Assembly (NCBI GenBank): GCA_900544435.1
Contig: UQVG01000009.1
Coordinates: 1 to 20,096, forward strand
Direction: 5' to 3'
Source: an uncultured Erysipelotrichaceae bacterium
GTDB taxonomy: Bacteria > Bacillota_I > Bacilli_A > Erysipelotrichales > Coprobacillaceae
Length of the DNA: 20,096 bases
The position numbers and the translations under genes were made by a program. Below are positions 1-10,500 of this stretch, one piece after another. Under the pieces are notes generated by a model that did no database searches, was not told the DNA's origin, and saw only the letters and a program-made list of their open reading frames with translations. Each line of letters starts with the position of its first letter. The stretch's first letter is position 1.

Positions 1-38
1 GATCTACACTCTTTCCCTACACGACGCTCTTCCGATCT
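1..38 (+). other. Illumina adapter sequence (assembly artefact)
   Basis: These bases begin GATCTACACTCTTTCCCTAC and end CTCTTCCGATCT. From memory this is identical to the 3' portion of the Illumina TruSeq universal adapter, ending at the junction where insert DNA is ligated. The sequence is untrimmed adapter at the contig end and not part of the genome. Natural sequence starts at about position 39. The gene that follows is therefore cut by the contig edge, and any start codon assigned inside the first 50 bases is unreliable. Confidence 0.96.
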
Positions 39-40
39 GC

Positions 41-1015
41 TCATTGTATGAAAAATACATTCATATTGGTGATGATGTCCAAGAATCGATTAAAAAGAAA
101 ATCGAAGAAGCTCAAAAGGACATTTCATCTTTTGTTAGCGAGGTAACTTTCCTTTCTTCAATAAACAATAATAATGCAACTGAAGTAATTGTTTCTGAAT
201 CGACAAATACAAAATCATCATTTATTATTGGTGAGAAAATTGAAAATAATCCAGATGAAAACGCATCATGGGAAGATACACTAGACACTTTTATTGCTGA
301 ATTAGAGTCAATTGGTTTAACCGAAAAGACAAAGGAAACTGCAGCTGTTATTTATTCTTGCTACATCAATAAACATCCTGTTCTTTTGGCAGGACCTTTT
401 GGTGAAGCAATTGCAAATGCATTATCAGTAAGTATTAATTCTCAAATGGCGTCAAGTCTAGATTGTATGGGAAGTATAGATATAGATGATCTTAGAGTAA
501 TTGATGATGAATCGGTTGTACTAGTTAGAAATATACTTAATTCACATGTTAAAGATGAAGTTTTAGAAAAAATATCTATGAAAGATTATTTCTTTATCTT
601 TACTACACCTTTTGCTGATGATTTAAAAATAGAATCAAAAGAATTGTTAAATTATATGCTTCCTATCTTTACGGAAGACTTATTCACTAGTAGACCAAAA
701 TATGATTTTGTTGGTGGTATTTGTACAGATGACTACGAAAAATATATTTCTGAAGAATCACATAATCTATCTAAGAAAACATTTAAGAAACTTGGTACTA
801 GTAAATATCTGATAAATAGATTAAGTGTGATCGTTTCTGACGCAAATCAAATGATTTCAGCTAATAATGATGATATTGAATGTTATTTCTTTATGTATCC
901 AGCAGCTTTCCTTGCTGGTAAAGAAAGCGATCTTCGATTGGAATTAGAAAATAAAAGAAATATGACATCTTCTATAAAAGAAGAAATTTTAGAAGAATTG
1001 GGTGAAGATGAATGA
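41..1015 (+). CDS. 5'-truncated protein with degenerate AAA-like P-loop; helicase partner 1
   Basis: The frame is open from the adapter junction to a TGA at 1013-1015. The TTG at 44 has no ribosome binding site, so the true start is almost certainly lost at the contig edge. About 325 residues remain. I do not recognise the family. Counting from the TTG codon, residues 111-128 read HPVLLAGPFGEAIANALS, which looks like an AAA+ P-loop region in which the usual GK(S/T) has become GEA. Residues 182-208 (YFFIFTTPF, then NYMLPIF) resemble the sensor/arginine-finger stretch of McrB/MoxR-like ATPases. The N-terminal part is acidic and low in complexity. The stop codon overlaps the next gene by ATGA, implying translational coupling in the helicase operon. 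A plausible role is a non-hydrolysing AAA-like subunit or scaffold of a helicase defence complex; this is inference. The missing lysine could also mean the P-loop resemblance is accidental. Confidence 0.72.
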   Translation, partial: SLYEKYIHIGDDVQESIKKKIEEAQKDISSFVSEVTFLSSINNNNATEVIVSESTNTKSSFIIGEKIENNPDENASWEDTLDTFIAELESIGLTEKTKETAAVIYSCYINKHPVLLAGPFGEAIANALSVSINSQMASSLDCMGSIDIDDLRVIDDESVVLVRNILNSHVKDEVLEKISMKDYFFIFTTPFADDLKIESKELLNYMLPIFTEDLFTSRPKYDFVGGICTDDYEKYISEESHNLSKKTFKKLGTSKYLINRLSVIVSDANQMISANNDDIECYFFMYPAAFLAGKESDLRLELENKRNMTSSIKEEILEELGEDE

Positions 1016-2016
1016 GTGTTTCACAACAATTGATTGAATCAATATCAAAAGATTTACGAATCAAAAGAGGTATTGGTGAAAATAATGCTGATTGGATTGC
1101 TAGAGTTATATATAGTGCAATTGCAAAAAATGCTTATTGCTCATTATGGGATCAACAAGAAGATGACCCGTCAATTACACATTTTAAGAAGAGATGTAAT
1201 GAACAGTTAATCTCTTATATTAGAATATATCCAGAGGTGAGAATGGTAATCTCTAGCTCTGAAATTGCTAAAGATTATGTTGATAATATTTATAATCTAT
1301 ATTTAAAAATGGGTTTTCTATTACATAAAAAAAATCATATTACGAACTCAAAACGTAGAAGTTCATCAATGGATGGTTGTTGTTTGGTAAGAAGTCCTGG
1401 ACCTGGAGAAGATCTATTTATGTCAGGAGTGGGATACTATTCATTATTAGAATCAAAAGAAAATGATGAGGATATAAGAGAAGTGTTCAATTTATCTAAG
1501 CTTTCTTTGGGGGAGTATTTAGATAAGCTTCAGAATAGGCTGGTGTTTAGATCATTAGAATCTCAAAGCGATATCGATTATTTAAGACTTGAACCACCTT
1601 TTTCAAGAGGATATTGGAAAAAACAAAAAGATGAAAATAGACTGTCTTTATTAAGGATTGGTCAGCCTGGGAATCAGATTTATTATCTATATAAGGCGAT
1701 AAATGATGAAGTCCTAGTATCTCAATTACCAGAATGGATGGTAATTGATGGAAACTATCGTATGATTTCATGGGGATTGTTAGACAAATATCGACAAGCT
1801 TCTAGTATAGATTACATTATTTCAGGTGATTTAGTTCATGTCCATTTGAACTATCTTTTACCAATTAATGAACAATTATTTTTTGAATTATTTAGTTGGA
1901 CTGAAAACTTCACTACCTTAAGTAGCTTTAATCGAACAATGGACATAAACGTTTTTAAGATAATGAAAGTGGAGTTTGAAAAGATTGGATTCAACTTTTT
2001 AGAAAGGGATAGATAA
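1012..2016 (+). CDS. Unrecognised protein, helicase partner 2
   Basis: The 334-residue product does not match a family I know. It is soluble, with no signal peptide or membrane segment. The N-terminal third is helical and moderately charged, and a basic patch (KRRSSS) sits near residue 115. The middle contains a glycine- and proline-rich turn (SPGPGEDLFMSGVGYY), and the C-terminal half is rich in aromatic residues. The ATG overlaps the upstream stop as ATGA, and the stop codon is two bases before the helicase ATG, so the three genes are almost surely co-translated. The position suggests a dedicated partner of the large helicase, like the small accessory proteins of Druantia-type systems. Function is unknown. 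Confidence 0.75.
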   Translation: MSVSQQLIESISKDLRIKRGIGENNADWIARVIYSAIAKNAYCSLWDQQEDDPSITHFKKRCNEQLISYIRIYPEVRMVISSSEIAKDYVDNIYNLYLKMGFLLHKKNHITNSKRRSSSMDGCCLVRSPGPGEDLFMSGVGYYSLLESKENDEDIREVFNLSKLSLGEYLDKLQNRLVFRSLESQSDIDYLRLEPPFSRGYWKKQKDENRLSLLRIGQPGNQIYYLYKAINDEVLVSQLPEWMVIDGNYRMISWGLLDKYRQASSIDYIISGDLVHVHLNYLLPINEQLFFELFSWTENFTTLSSFNRTMDINVFKIMKVEFEKIGFNFLERDR

Positions 2017-2018
2017 CT

Positions 2019-5000
2019 ATGGTAAATGGTGCTAATTCTGTACATAACGAATTAAAAAAAGAATTGGAAAAATATATAAAGTCACAGTATTTGGGAAAGT
2101 CTGAACTACTTTTAAATGTGATTGGAGAAAGACTAGACGAAGAAGGAGTTTTGTATCAAAAGCCCTATATAGAATCTTCACCAGCCTATGTTAGTGTACC
2201 AGATGGAATTCGTACTGCTAATATTGAAGACTGGAAGAAAGATTTCTTATGCAAACTATCTGAAAGTAATTTAGGTGTTTTTACTTCGCCATTTAAGCAT
2301 CAGATCCAAGCGTTAGAAGCAATAAACCAAGGGAAAGATTTATTTGTTTCAACAGGTACTGGTTCAGGGAAAACAGAATGTTTCATGTGGCCTTTGATGG
2401 TTAAACTTGCAAATGAAGCAAGAGAACATGGTGATAGTTGGGCACAGCGAGGTGTTAGAACAGTTATCATGTACCCTATGAATGCATTAGTTTCTGATCA
2501 GGTTGCTAGATTAAGACGATTAATTGGTGATAAAGAAGGAAAATTCTTGAATATTTTCACTGGTACATGTGGTAATGTTAGAAGACCACAATTTGGTATG
2601 TACACCGGTAGGACACCATATCCAGGTATAGAACCAAATAAGACACAAGATAGAAAACTAGAAAGCACACTTTCTCGTATGACAAAAGAAGGTTTGGGAC
2701 CTAGTGAACAAAAGTTTTTTGAAGAATTGGAAAAGAATGGTAAGATTCCAGCAAAGAAAGATATGACTGCTTTCTTACAAAAACTGCATAATAGTCAACA
2801 TTTCCCTGATGATGACGATGCTGAATTGATTACACGTTTTGAGATGCAGCGAGTAACGCCAGATATTCTAATTACTAACTATTCTATGCTTGAATATATG
2901 CTACTTAGACCAATTGAAGAAAATATTTGGGCTGATACAAAAAAATGGTTGGAGATGGATTCAAATAATAAGTTGTTATTTATTATTGATGAAGCTCATA
3001 TGTATCGAGGATCATCAGGCGGAGAAGTTGCTTTATTGATTAGAAGATTATTTAATAAAATTGGAATTAAACGTGACCAAGCTCAGTTCATACTAACTAC
3101 AGCAAGTATGCCTGATAAATCTGAAGAAGATAGAGAAAAGGTGATGGATTTTGCAAGAAATCTAACTGCTGCAGATGATGCAGATAACTTTTGTTATTTA
3201 AAAGGTGAACGAGAAAATATTGCAAATCAGCTTAAGTATAAGATTGATGAGAACTTATTCTTGAATTACAAAGCTGAAGAATTCGAAAATAATATTTCAA
3301 GATTAGATGCTTTAAAAAGATTTTGGAAAGAAGCAGGTGAAACTGTAAATTTTGAAGATGAATCATCCTGGTGTGAATGGATGTATGATAATCTTGTTTA
3401 TTTTGATAAATTTCATGAATTAATGATTCAATGTAGAGGTGCTGCAGTATCATTACAAGAACTAGCAGATACCATTTTTCCATCGCTAAATGGGGATGAT
3501 GCATTAAATGCTGTTGGTATTTTATTGGCTATCGCTCCATTAGCAAGAAACAGTAAAGGTGCGGTTTTATTCCCTGCTAGAATGCATATGTTATTCAGAG
3601 GAATAGATGGTATTTTTGCATGTTCTAATGATAAATGTTCACATGGTCACTCAGGTGGAGGTTTATCTCTAGGTGAATTATTCTTGAGTGATGGTAAGCT
3701 AGTATGTCCCCATTGTGGAAGCACAGTTTATGAATTATATAATGACAGAAGATGTGGAGCGTTATTTTTTAAGGGGTATATCCTAGAAGATGACATTAAT
3801 AAAAATAGGGCTTTTTTATGGCGCTATCCAGGTCAATTGATTGATCATAGAATGAAAGAGCTACATCTGTATATTCCAACTGATGATTATGTATTACCTA
3901 CTAGACAAGGAAAAAATAAAATTGAACCATGCTACTTAGACACAAGAAGTGGATTCATCTATTTTAAAGATGATACTTGTGAAAATAAAGAAGGATTTAG
4001 AAAACTTTATTACTGTAATTATTCACAAAAAGGACGTCCAGGAATTCTTACTTTTCCAACATGTCCACATTGTAGGCACATGTTCCATCAAACACAGTTA
4101 ACATCATTCAATACGAGAGGTAATCAATCTTTCTATAACTTGATTAAGACTCAGTTTGATGTTCAACCTGCTGTTCCTGGAAAAGATGATGATCCTATTA
4201 ATATTCCTAATGAAGGAAGAAAGGTTTTATTATTCTCTGATAGTAGACAAAGAGCTGCAAAGTTAGCACGCGATATGTCTGATACTTCAGATATACATGC
4301 TTCGAGACAGTTGTTTGCACTAGCTATTAGTGAAATGGAAAAGTCTAAAAAAGAACCAGAACCTTCTTTAAACGATTTATATGACTATTTCTGTTTGGTG
4401 GCAGGACAAAAACATGTTCAAATATTCCATGATACTGAAAGAGAAAAATTCTTTAAAGATTCTAATTCTACAGTAAAAAGTTATGAAAAGAGTCAAAAAA
4501 GAAGAAAAGAGTATTCTCCAAAACTAACTATAGATAATTCACCAATGAAAATGAAAGAAGTCTTATTAAGAATGTTCTCTGGTGGTTATAATACATTATT
4601 TGATTCTGCAGTAGCATGGCTTGAGCCAACTGACGATAACTTATATGACGCAATAGATGAATTGGAAGAAATGGGTTATGAAATCTCTGAAGAAGAATTT
4701 AAAGAAGTATTTAATGCGTGGCTTCTACAAATGAGCGATTTATACATGCCTATTGGACACAATATTTCTGATGATATTAGATTGGAAGTAAGAAATAATT
4801 ATGAAGGCTATGGAATTCCATTGGATTGGAAGTTTTCTAAAATTATTCAAGATGCTAAAGGTTGGGATAATCAATCAGAAGAAATGGAAGCTTGGAGAAA
4901 TGTTTTAACTCAAACTTTCCTAGACAATGGACAAGAGAATATGGCTCGCTTGTATTATGAGATGAGTCGAATTAAACCAAGATTTGATTTAAAACATGAA

Positions 5001-7271
5001 TGGTATAGATGTGATCAATGTTCAGAAGTAACACCTTATAAGTTGATTGGTAAATGTCCAAGCTGTGGGTCTGATCATATCCATAAAATGACTGATAAAG
5101 AGTATGAAGCGTTTGATTTTTGGAGAACACCAATTAAAGCAGCACTAGAAGGGTCTAAAATAAATGTAATCGATACTGAAGAGCATACTGCACAGCTTTC
5201 TCATAAAGATCAGACAGATAGTTTATGGTCTCAAACTGAAATGTATGAATTAAGATTTCAAGATATGGTGCAAGATGGTGAAATGCCAGTAGATATCTTA
5301 AGTAGTACAACAACAATGGAAGTTGGTATCGATATAGGTTCCTTAGTTGCCGTAGGTTTAAGAAACATACCTCCTATGAGAGAGAACTATCAACAAAGAG
5401 CAGGGCGTGCTGGTCGACGTGGATCAAGTTTATCAACTATTGTAACTTATTGTGAAAATGGACCACATGATACATTGTATTTTAACAATCCGGTACCAAT
5501 GTTTAGAGGTGATCCACGTACACCATGGATAGATATTGAAAGTGAAAAACTAATTCAGAGACATTTAAGCATTATTATATTTGAAGAGTATCTGAAAGAA
5601 TCTAGTCGAAGTCTAGATACTGTATATGCGGCTGAATTCCTTGATGATGATTTGGATGATTTTATCTCATACTTAAAGGATTTAAATATTAATCCTAATA
5701 GTGTATTAATTCCTAAAAATGTTAATTTCAATGAAAAAGAATTAGTCAAATTAATCATTTCATCTATGAAACAATTAAAAAATAAAAGGGATGAACATCC
5801 TGAATTATATGGCGTAAGAGATAATGAAGAATTAAACAAAAATGCAAAATCATTATTAGATGCTTTATATGAAGAAGGTGTAATACCAACGTATTCATTC
5901 CCTAAAAACGTAGTAAGCACATATATAACTAACTTAGAGGGACAAACTAAGTATGAAGTTGAACGAGGCTTAGACGTTGCTATCGGTGAGTATGCACCAG
6001 GCAGAGGTATTGTTGTTGATAAACAAACATACCAAATTGGTGGATTATATTACCCAGGTAGTGAAAGAAAAAAAGGTGCAGCTTCAGCTGCAGCGCGTAC
6101 ATATATGGAAGATCCAAATTATGTAAAGAAAATTTTAAAATGTCCTGAATGTGGATGGTTTGGGTTAGAATCTGAAAGTGAAGATACTTGCCCATTCTGC
6201 GGTAATGATTCATTAAAGATTGGAAGAGATATGGTCAAGCCATGGGGATTTGCTCCAAAGGACGCAAAATCTATTCCAAATGCGCAGTTATCCGAAGAAT
6301 ATACTGCAGTTCAACAACCGTTATATTCTACGTTACCAAAATCAGAGGATATTAAATTAATAAGAGGCTATAAAAATACGAAAATGGCTTCTAGAACAAA
6401 TCAAAGAATCATCATGTTAAACCATGGATTATCAGATCACGGGTTTATGATTTGTCCTGATTGTGGTGCTGCAATGCCAGGCGATGATGCAAGTGTTTTA
6501 AAAGGAATCAAGAGACCGTACAATTCAAGGTTTGCAAAATCACAATGTAGACATGATGGTGCTAGAAATATTAATTTAGGATATGATTTCATTACAGATA
6601 TGCTAGTATTGGAGATTGAATTAAACAAGGATGAAATTAATACTAAACGTGATAATATCTGGTTAAATAGATCAGCGCAGTCTTTGGCAGAAGCATTAAG
6701 ACTAGCAGCATGTCAAGAACTTGATGTTGAATTTACTGAACTTGTTACAGGATATCGTTATAGACAAAATAAGAATGGAAATTATATAGATATCTATTTA
6801 TATGACAGTTTGTCTAGCGGAGCAGGTTATTCTATCAACATTGCATCAATCATTGACAATTTACTAACTAATGTGGAGCAATTATTAATTGGTTGTGATT
6901 GCGAAAGTGCCTGCTATAAATGTCTAAAGCATTACAGAAATCAGTATATGCATGGTATTCTTGATAGATTTGCTGCGTTAGATTTATTAAGATGGGCAAA
7001 ATATGGTATCAAACCTTCTCAAATAGATATTAAAGATCAAAAAGATTATCTTGAACCACTGTCTAACATTTTAGAAGGCATGAAATGTGAAATAGTCTAT
7101 GAACGAAATAAGATTTTTGTTAGACATGATAATATAAAGAAACAAGTAGAAATATATCCAGCTATGTGGCGTGAGCCAAAAAGCAGAGAAGTAATCTATT
7201 TAAGCGATGCGTACCTAAAATATGCGAAACCTTATTGTATAGATGCAATCGCTAAAGCAATGGATTTATAA
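2019..7271 (+). CDS. Large SF2 DEAH-box helicase with C-terminal DUF1998/MZB domain (DruE/DISARM-like)
   Basis: A 1750-residue ATP-dependent helicase. Visible motifs: Q-motif-like FKHQIQAL at about 92-99, Walker A STGTGSGKT at 111-119, motif Ia YPMNALVSDQ at about 152-161, DEAH at 324-327, SDSRQRAAKLA near 740 opening the second RecA fold, GIDIGSL near 1105, and motif VI QQRAGRAGRRG at about 1125-1135. Several CxxC pairs (CPHC, CDQC/CPSC, CPEC/CPFC, CPDC) suggest zinc ribbons. The C-terminal cluster C1626, C1628, C1632, C1635 followed by a KHYRNQ segment is the DUF1998/MrfA zinc-binding (MZB) signature. A SF2 helicase plus DUF1998 in one very large chain is typical of Druantia DruE. In DISARM the same parts are split between DrmA and DrmB. 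The ATG has the binding site AGAAAGGG inside the end of the previous gene. The protein probably translocates on or unwinds invading DNA as the motor of a defence system. The family call is strong; assignment to a named system is not. Confidence 0.9.
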   Translation: MVNGANSVHNELKKELEKYIKSQYLGKSELLLNVIGERLDEEGVLYQKPYIESSPAYVSVPDGIRTANIEDWKKDFLCKLSESNLGVFTSPFKHQIQALEAINQGKDLFVSTGTGSGKTECFMWPLMVKLANEAREHGDSWAQRGVRTVIMYPMNALVSDQVARLRRLIGDKEGKFLNIFTGTCGNVRRPQFGMYTGRTPYPGIEPNKTQDRKLESTLSRMTKEGLGPSEQKFFEELEKNGKIPAKKDMTAFLQKLHNSQHFPDDDDAELITRFEMQRVTPDILITNYSMLEYMLLRPIEENIWADTKKWLEMDSNNKLLFIIDEAHMYRGSSGGEVALLIRRLFNKIGIKRDQAQFILTTASMPDKSEEDREKVMDFARNLTAADDADNFCYLKGERENIANQLKYKIDENLFLNYKAEEFENNISRLDALKRFWKEAGETVNFEDESSWCEWMYDNLVYFDKFHELMIQCRGAAVSLQELADTIFPSLNGDDALNAVGILLAIAPLARNSKGAVLFPARMHMLFRGIDGIFACSNDKCSHGHSGGGLSLGELFLSDGKLVCPHCGSTVYELYNDRRCGALFFKGYILEDDINKNRAFLWRYPGQLIDHRMKELHLYIPTDDYVLPTRQGKNKIEPCYLDTRSGFIYFKDDTCENKEGFRKLYYCNYSQKGRPGILTFPTCPHCRHMFHQTQLTSFNTRGNQSFYNLIKTQFDVQPAVPGKDDDPINIPNEGRKVLLFSDSRQRAAKLARDMSDTSDIHASRQLFALAISEMEKSKKEPEPSLNDLYDYFCLVAGQKHVQIFHDTEREKFFKDSNSTVKSYEKSQKRRKEYSPKLTIDNSPMKMKEVLLRMFSGGYNTLFDSAVAWLEPTDDNLYDAIDELEEMGYEISEEEFKEVFNAWLLQMSDLYMPIGHNISDDIRLEVRNNYEGYGIPLDWKFSKIIQDAKGWDNQSEEMEAWRNVLTQTFLDNGQENMARLYYEMSRIKPRFDLKHEWYRCDQCSEVTPYKLIGKCPSCGSDHIHKMTDKEYEAFDFWRTPIKAALEGSKINVIDTEEHTAQLSHKDQTDSLWSQTEMYELRFQDMVQDGEMPVDILSSTTTMEVGIDIGSLVAVGLRNIPPMRENYQQRAGRAGRRGSSLSTIVTYCENGPHDTLYFNNPVPMFRGDPRTPWIDIESEKLIQRHLSIIIFEEYLKESSRSLDTVYAAEFLDDDLDDFISYLKDLNINPNSVLIPKNVNFNEKELVKLIISSMKQLKNKRDEHPELYGVRDNEELNKNAKSLLDALYEEGVIPTYSFPKNVVSTYITNLEGQTKYEVERGLDVAIGEYAPGRGIVVDKQTYQIGGLYYPGSERKKGAASAAARTYMEDPNYVKKILKCPECGWFGLESESEDTCPFCGNDSLKIGRDMVKPWGFAPKDAKSIPNAQLSEEYTAVQQPLYSTLPKSEDIKLIRGYKNTKMASRTNQRIIMLNHGLSDHGFMICPDCGAAMPGDDASVLKGIKRPYNSRFAKSQCRHDGARNINLGYDFITDMLVLEIELNKDEINTKRDNIWLNRSAQSLAEALRLAACQELDVEFTELVTGYRYRQNKNGNYIDIYLYDSLSSGAGYSINIASIIDNLLTNVEQLLIGCDCESACYKCLKHYRNQYMHGILDRFAALDLLRWAKYGIKPSQIDIKDQKDYLEPLSNILEGMKCEIVYERNKIFVRHDNIKKQVEIYPAMWREPKSREVIYLSDAYLKYAKPYCIDAIAKAMDL

Positions 7272-7295
7272 TATAGAAACACGGGAGAATGACAA

Positions 7296-7499
7296 ATGAA
7301 CGTAAGTTATAAGAAGTTATTCAAATTATTGATTGATAAAGAAATTAAAAAAACAGTATTTGCTAAGAATGCAAACATAAGTCAGAACACATTAGCAAAA
7401 TTATCAAAAAATGAATATGTATCAATGGAAGTGCTAGTCAAGATTTGTACATATTTAAATTGTACTTTTGATGATGTTGTGGAAATAGTAAAAGACTGA
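7296..7499 (+). CDS. Small Cro/C1-type (XRE) helix-turn-helix regulator
   Basis: The 67-residue protein is essentially one Cro/C1-type DNA-binding domain: VFAKNANISQNTLAKLSKNEYVSMEVLVKICTYLNC carries the two HTH helices (roughly 22-42) and the following helices. It belongs to the short YozG-like regulators that are often found beside restriction-modification and toxin genes. A weak GGGAGAA binding site precedes the ATG. The gene starts 24 bases after the helicase and ends 40 bases before hsdR, so it sits inside the defence operon at the boundary between the helicase and restriction modules. It probably tunes expression of the operon or of hsdR, as C proteins do in other systems. The operator is not identified, and a role as an autorepressor is inference. 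Confidence 0.85.
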   Translation: MNVSYKKLFKLLIDKEIKKTVFAKNANISQNTLAKLSKNEYVSMEVLVKICTYLNCTFDDVVEIVKD

Positions 7500-7539
7500 T
7501 GAATTGGATTTTATTCAGAGTAAGAAAGGAGATATTTAT

Positions 7540-10500
7540 ATGGCTGGACGTTTTACAGAATTAACAAGAGTACAAATGCCTGCAATAATGCATCTTACCA
7601 GGTTGGGCTATACATATACTGGAAAGATTCGTGATAGCCAAGCTGGGGATGTGTATGATCCTGATACTAATATTTTGATTAAGGTCTTTAAAGAACAATT
7701 TGAAAAATTGAATCCAGATAAAAAGGATACATTTAATCAAGTATTAAAAGATATCAAAATCGAATTAGATAATGATGATTTAGGTAAGAGCTTCTATAAT
7801 AGATTAGTTTCGGTATCTCCATCAAAGTTGATTGATTTTGATCATCCAAATAATAATATTTATCATTGCACGGCTGAATTCACTTGTAGAAGAGACGAAG
7901 ATGAATTTAGACCTGATATTACATTATTCATTAACGGATTACCTATATCATTTATTGAGGTTAAAAAGCCTAATAATGCAGGTGGAATGTTAGCTGAAAG
8001 TAATAGAATGAATAATCAAAGATTTCCTAATAAAAAATTTAGACGATTCATCAATATTACTCAATTAATGCTATTCTCAAATAATATGGAATACGATACT
8101 GAAGGAGGAATTGTACCAATTCAGGGAGTTTTCTATTGTACTGGCTCTAGAAATAAATCCTCATTCAATTGTTTCAGAGAAGAAAATAAAGGTGGAGAGA
8201 AAGTAGCTCCATATAATGCAGAATATCCTTATAAGGCTATTGATCCACTTGTTGAAAAAAGAGTATTAACAGATTTCAATTGTCAAGTAATCCATACATC
8301 AGCGGAATACCAAACAAATCTGAATACTAATTCACCTACTAATAGAGTTTTAACATCAATGTGTTCTCCTGAAAGATTATTATTTTTGATTAAATATGGT
8401 ATCGCATATGTGAAGTTTGAAAAAGAAGAAAATGGAAAAATAGTTTCAATTGACCAAAAGCATATCATGCGTTATCAACAAATGTTTGCTGCATTATCAG
8501 TTAAGGAACAATTAGCAGAAGGGAAAAAATCTGGTGTTATATGGCACACACAAGGTAGTGGTAAGACTGCATTATCATATTATATGAATAAAGTACTTAC
8601 TGATTATTTTGCAACAGTGAATAAGGTTCCTAAATTCTATTTCATTGTTGATAGGTTAGATTTATTGAAACAGGCCTCACAAGAGTTTGCTGCTCGTGGA
8701 TTAGAAGTTAAGACTGCTAATTCACGTAAAGAATTAATGGATCAATTTAAAGATAATAGTTCATTGGTTGGAACAAGTGGTAAACCTGAAATTACAGTTG
8801 TAAATATTCAACGCTTTGCTGAAGATAAAGAGAAGGTTAGAATTAATTCTTATTCTACTAACCTTCAGAGAATATTCATTATTGATGAAGCACATAGAGG
8901 ATATAATCCGAAAGGATCTTTCTTGGCTAATTTATTTGATGCTGATCCAGATTCAATTAAAATAGCTCTTACAGGAACACCTTTATTAAAGGCAGAACGC
9001 GCTTCATGGAAAGTATTTGGGAATTATTTCCATACATACTACTATGATAAGTCAATACAAGATGGATATACTTTAAAAATAATCAGAGAAGATATTGAAA
9101 CATCATATAGGGAAAAATTATTTGATGTTTATAATAGATTAGAACAATTAGTAAATAAGAAAGACGTGAAAAAATCAGATATTGTAGAACATGATTCATA
9201 TGTAAAAGAATTGTTGAGATACATCATTGACGATTTAGGTAAGTTTAGAATCCTTCAAGGGGATAATACACTTGGCGGAATGATTGTTTGTGAGACAAGT
9301 GAACAAGCTAGAAAACTTCATGAGTATTTTGATGAAATACAAGATGAATTAAATTCTAAGACAAATCACAAAACACATTTTAAAGCTGGTCTAATATTGC
9401 ATGATAGCGATGATAAAGAAACTAGGGATAACATCATAGCATCTTTCAAAAAAGATCAAACTGTAGATGTATTGATTGTATTTAATATGCTATTAACTGG
9501 TTTTGATGCACCACGTCTTAAAAAGCTATATTTAGGAAGAAAACTACGAGATCATAACTTGTTACAAGCAATTACAAGAGTGAATAGACCATATAAAGAT
9601 TGTAGATATGGCTACATAGTAGATTTTGCTGATATTAAAGAGAACTTTGAAGAAACAAATCAAAGTTATTTAGAAGAATTAAATAGATTTAACAATCCTG
9701 AAGAGGTTGGGGAAGGTAATACAACTGACACTTTCTTACAGGTTATCGAAGATAAAGATGCTGTTATTCAAGAAATGAAAAATATTGGTAATAAGCTATT
9801 TGATTATACCTTGAATAATGCTGAAATCTTTAGCCAAGAAATATCTGATATAACAGATAAAATGACATTAATAGACTTAAAGAAAACATTAATCTCTGCT
9901 AGGGATTACACTAATATTGTTAGAACTTTTGGTGACGATGATTTAAAAGCAGAATTCAGTAAGTTAGAAATCTATATGGTTAATCAACTTCTTGCAGAAG
10001 TGCAAAGACATATAGATATATTAAATCAAAAAGAATATTTTGAACGTAGCGATGAAACAAAGCAAATGATTAATGAGGCTATGGCTAATATTCAATTTAG
10101 TTTTAATAAGATTGGCACAGATGAAATGGAGATTGTTTCAGCTGCGCAACTACAAGAAAAATGGGAATATACAATTCATTCATTTACTATTAATGATGAT
10201 TTAGAAGATCCAGAGTTTATTACATTAAGAGAAGCTTTCATGAAAAGATTTAAAGAGCATGGATTTGAAATTGATTCAGTTGCTAAATTTAATGAACAAG
10301 CAAAAGCACTAGATGATTTTATTAAGAAGTTATCAGATTTGAAAAAGAAAAATAGGGCATTAGCTAGTAAATATAATGGAGACATGAAGTTTGCTAGAGT
10401 TCACAAACGTGTTAGGGAAACTAATGCTTTAAGGGAACCGACAACAGATATGCCTGTTATTTCTTATCAAGATATTCAAATTGTCACTGCATTATACAAA

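Noticed and set aside
5555..5920. Minus-strand 121-codon open frame inside the large helicase gene
   Set aside because: It is antisense to strongly conserved helicase coding sequence, and its peptide is rich in Ser, Phe, Leu and Asn without domain features. Shorter antisense frames in the other large genes were rejected for the same reason.
2019..7271. Calling the helicase module a standard DISARM or BREX system
   Set aside because: There is no phospholipase D (DrmC), no separate DrmA and DrmB, no dedicated DISARM methylase, and no PglZ or BrxC-like gene. Druantia is closer by helicase architecture, but its named partners are not recognisable.
7504..7539. Upstream TTG start for HsdR
   Set aside because: No ribosome binding site precedes it, whereas ATG 7540 has AGAAAGGAG at ideal spacing and gives the usual MAGRFTE-like start.
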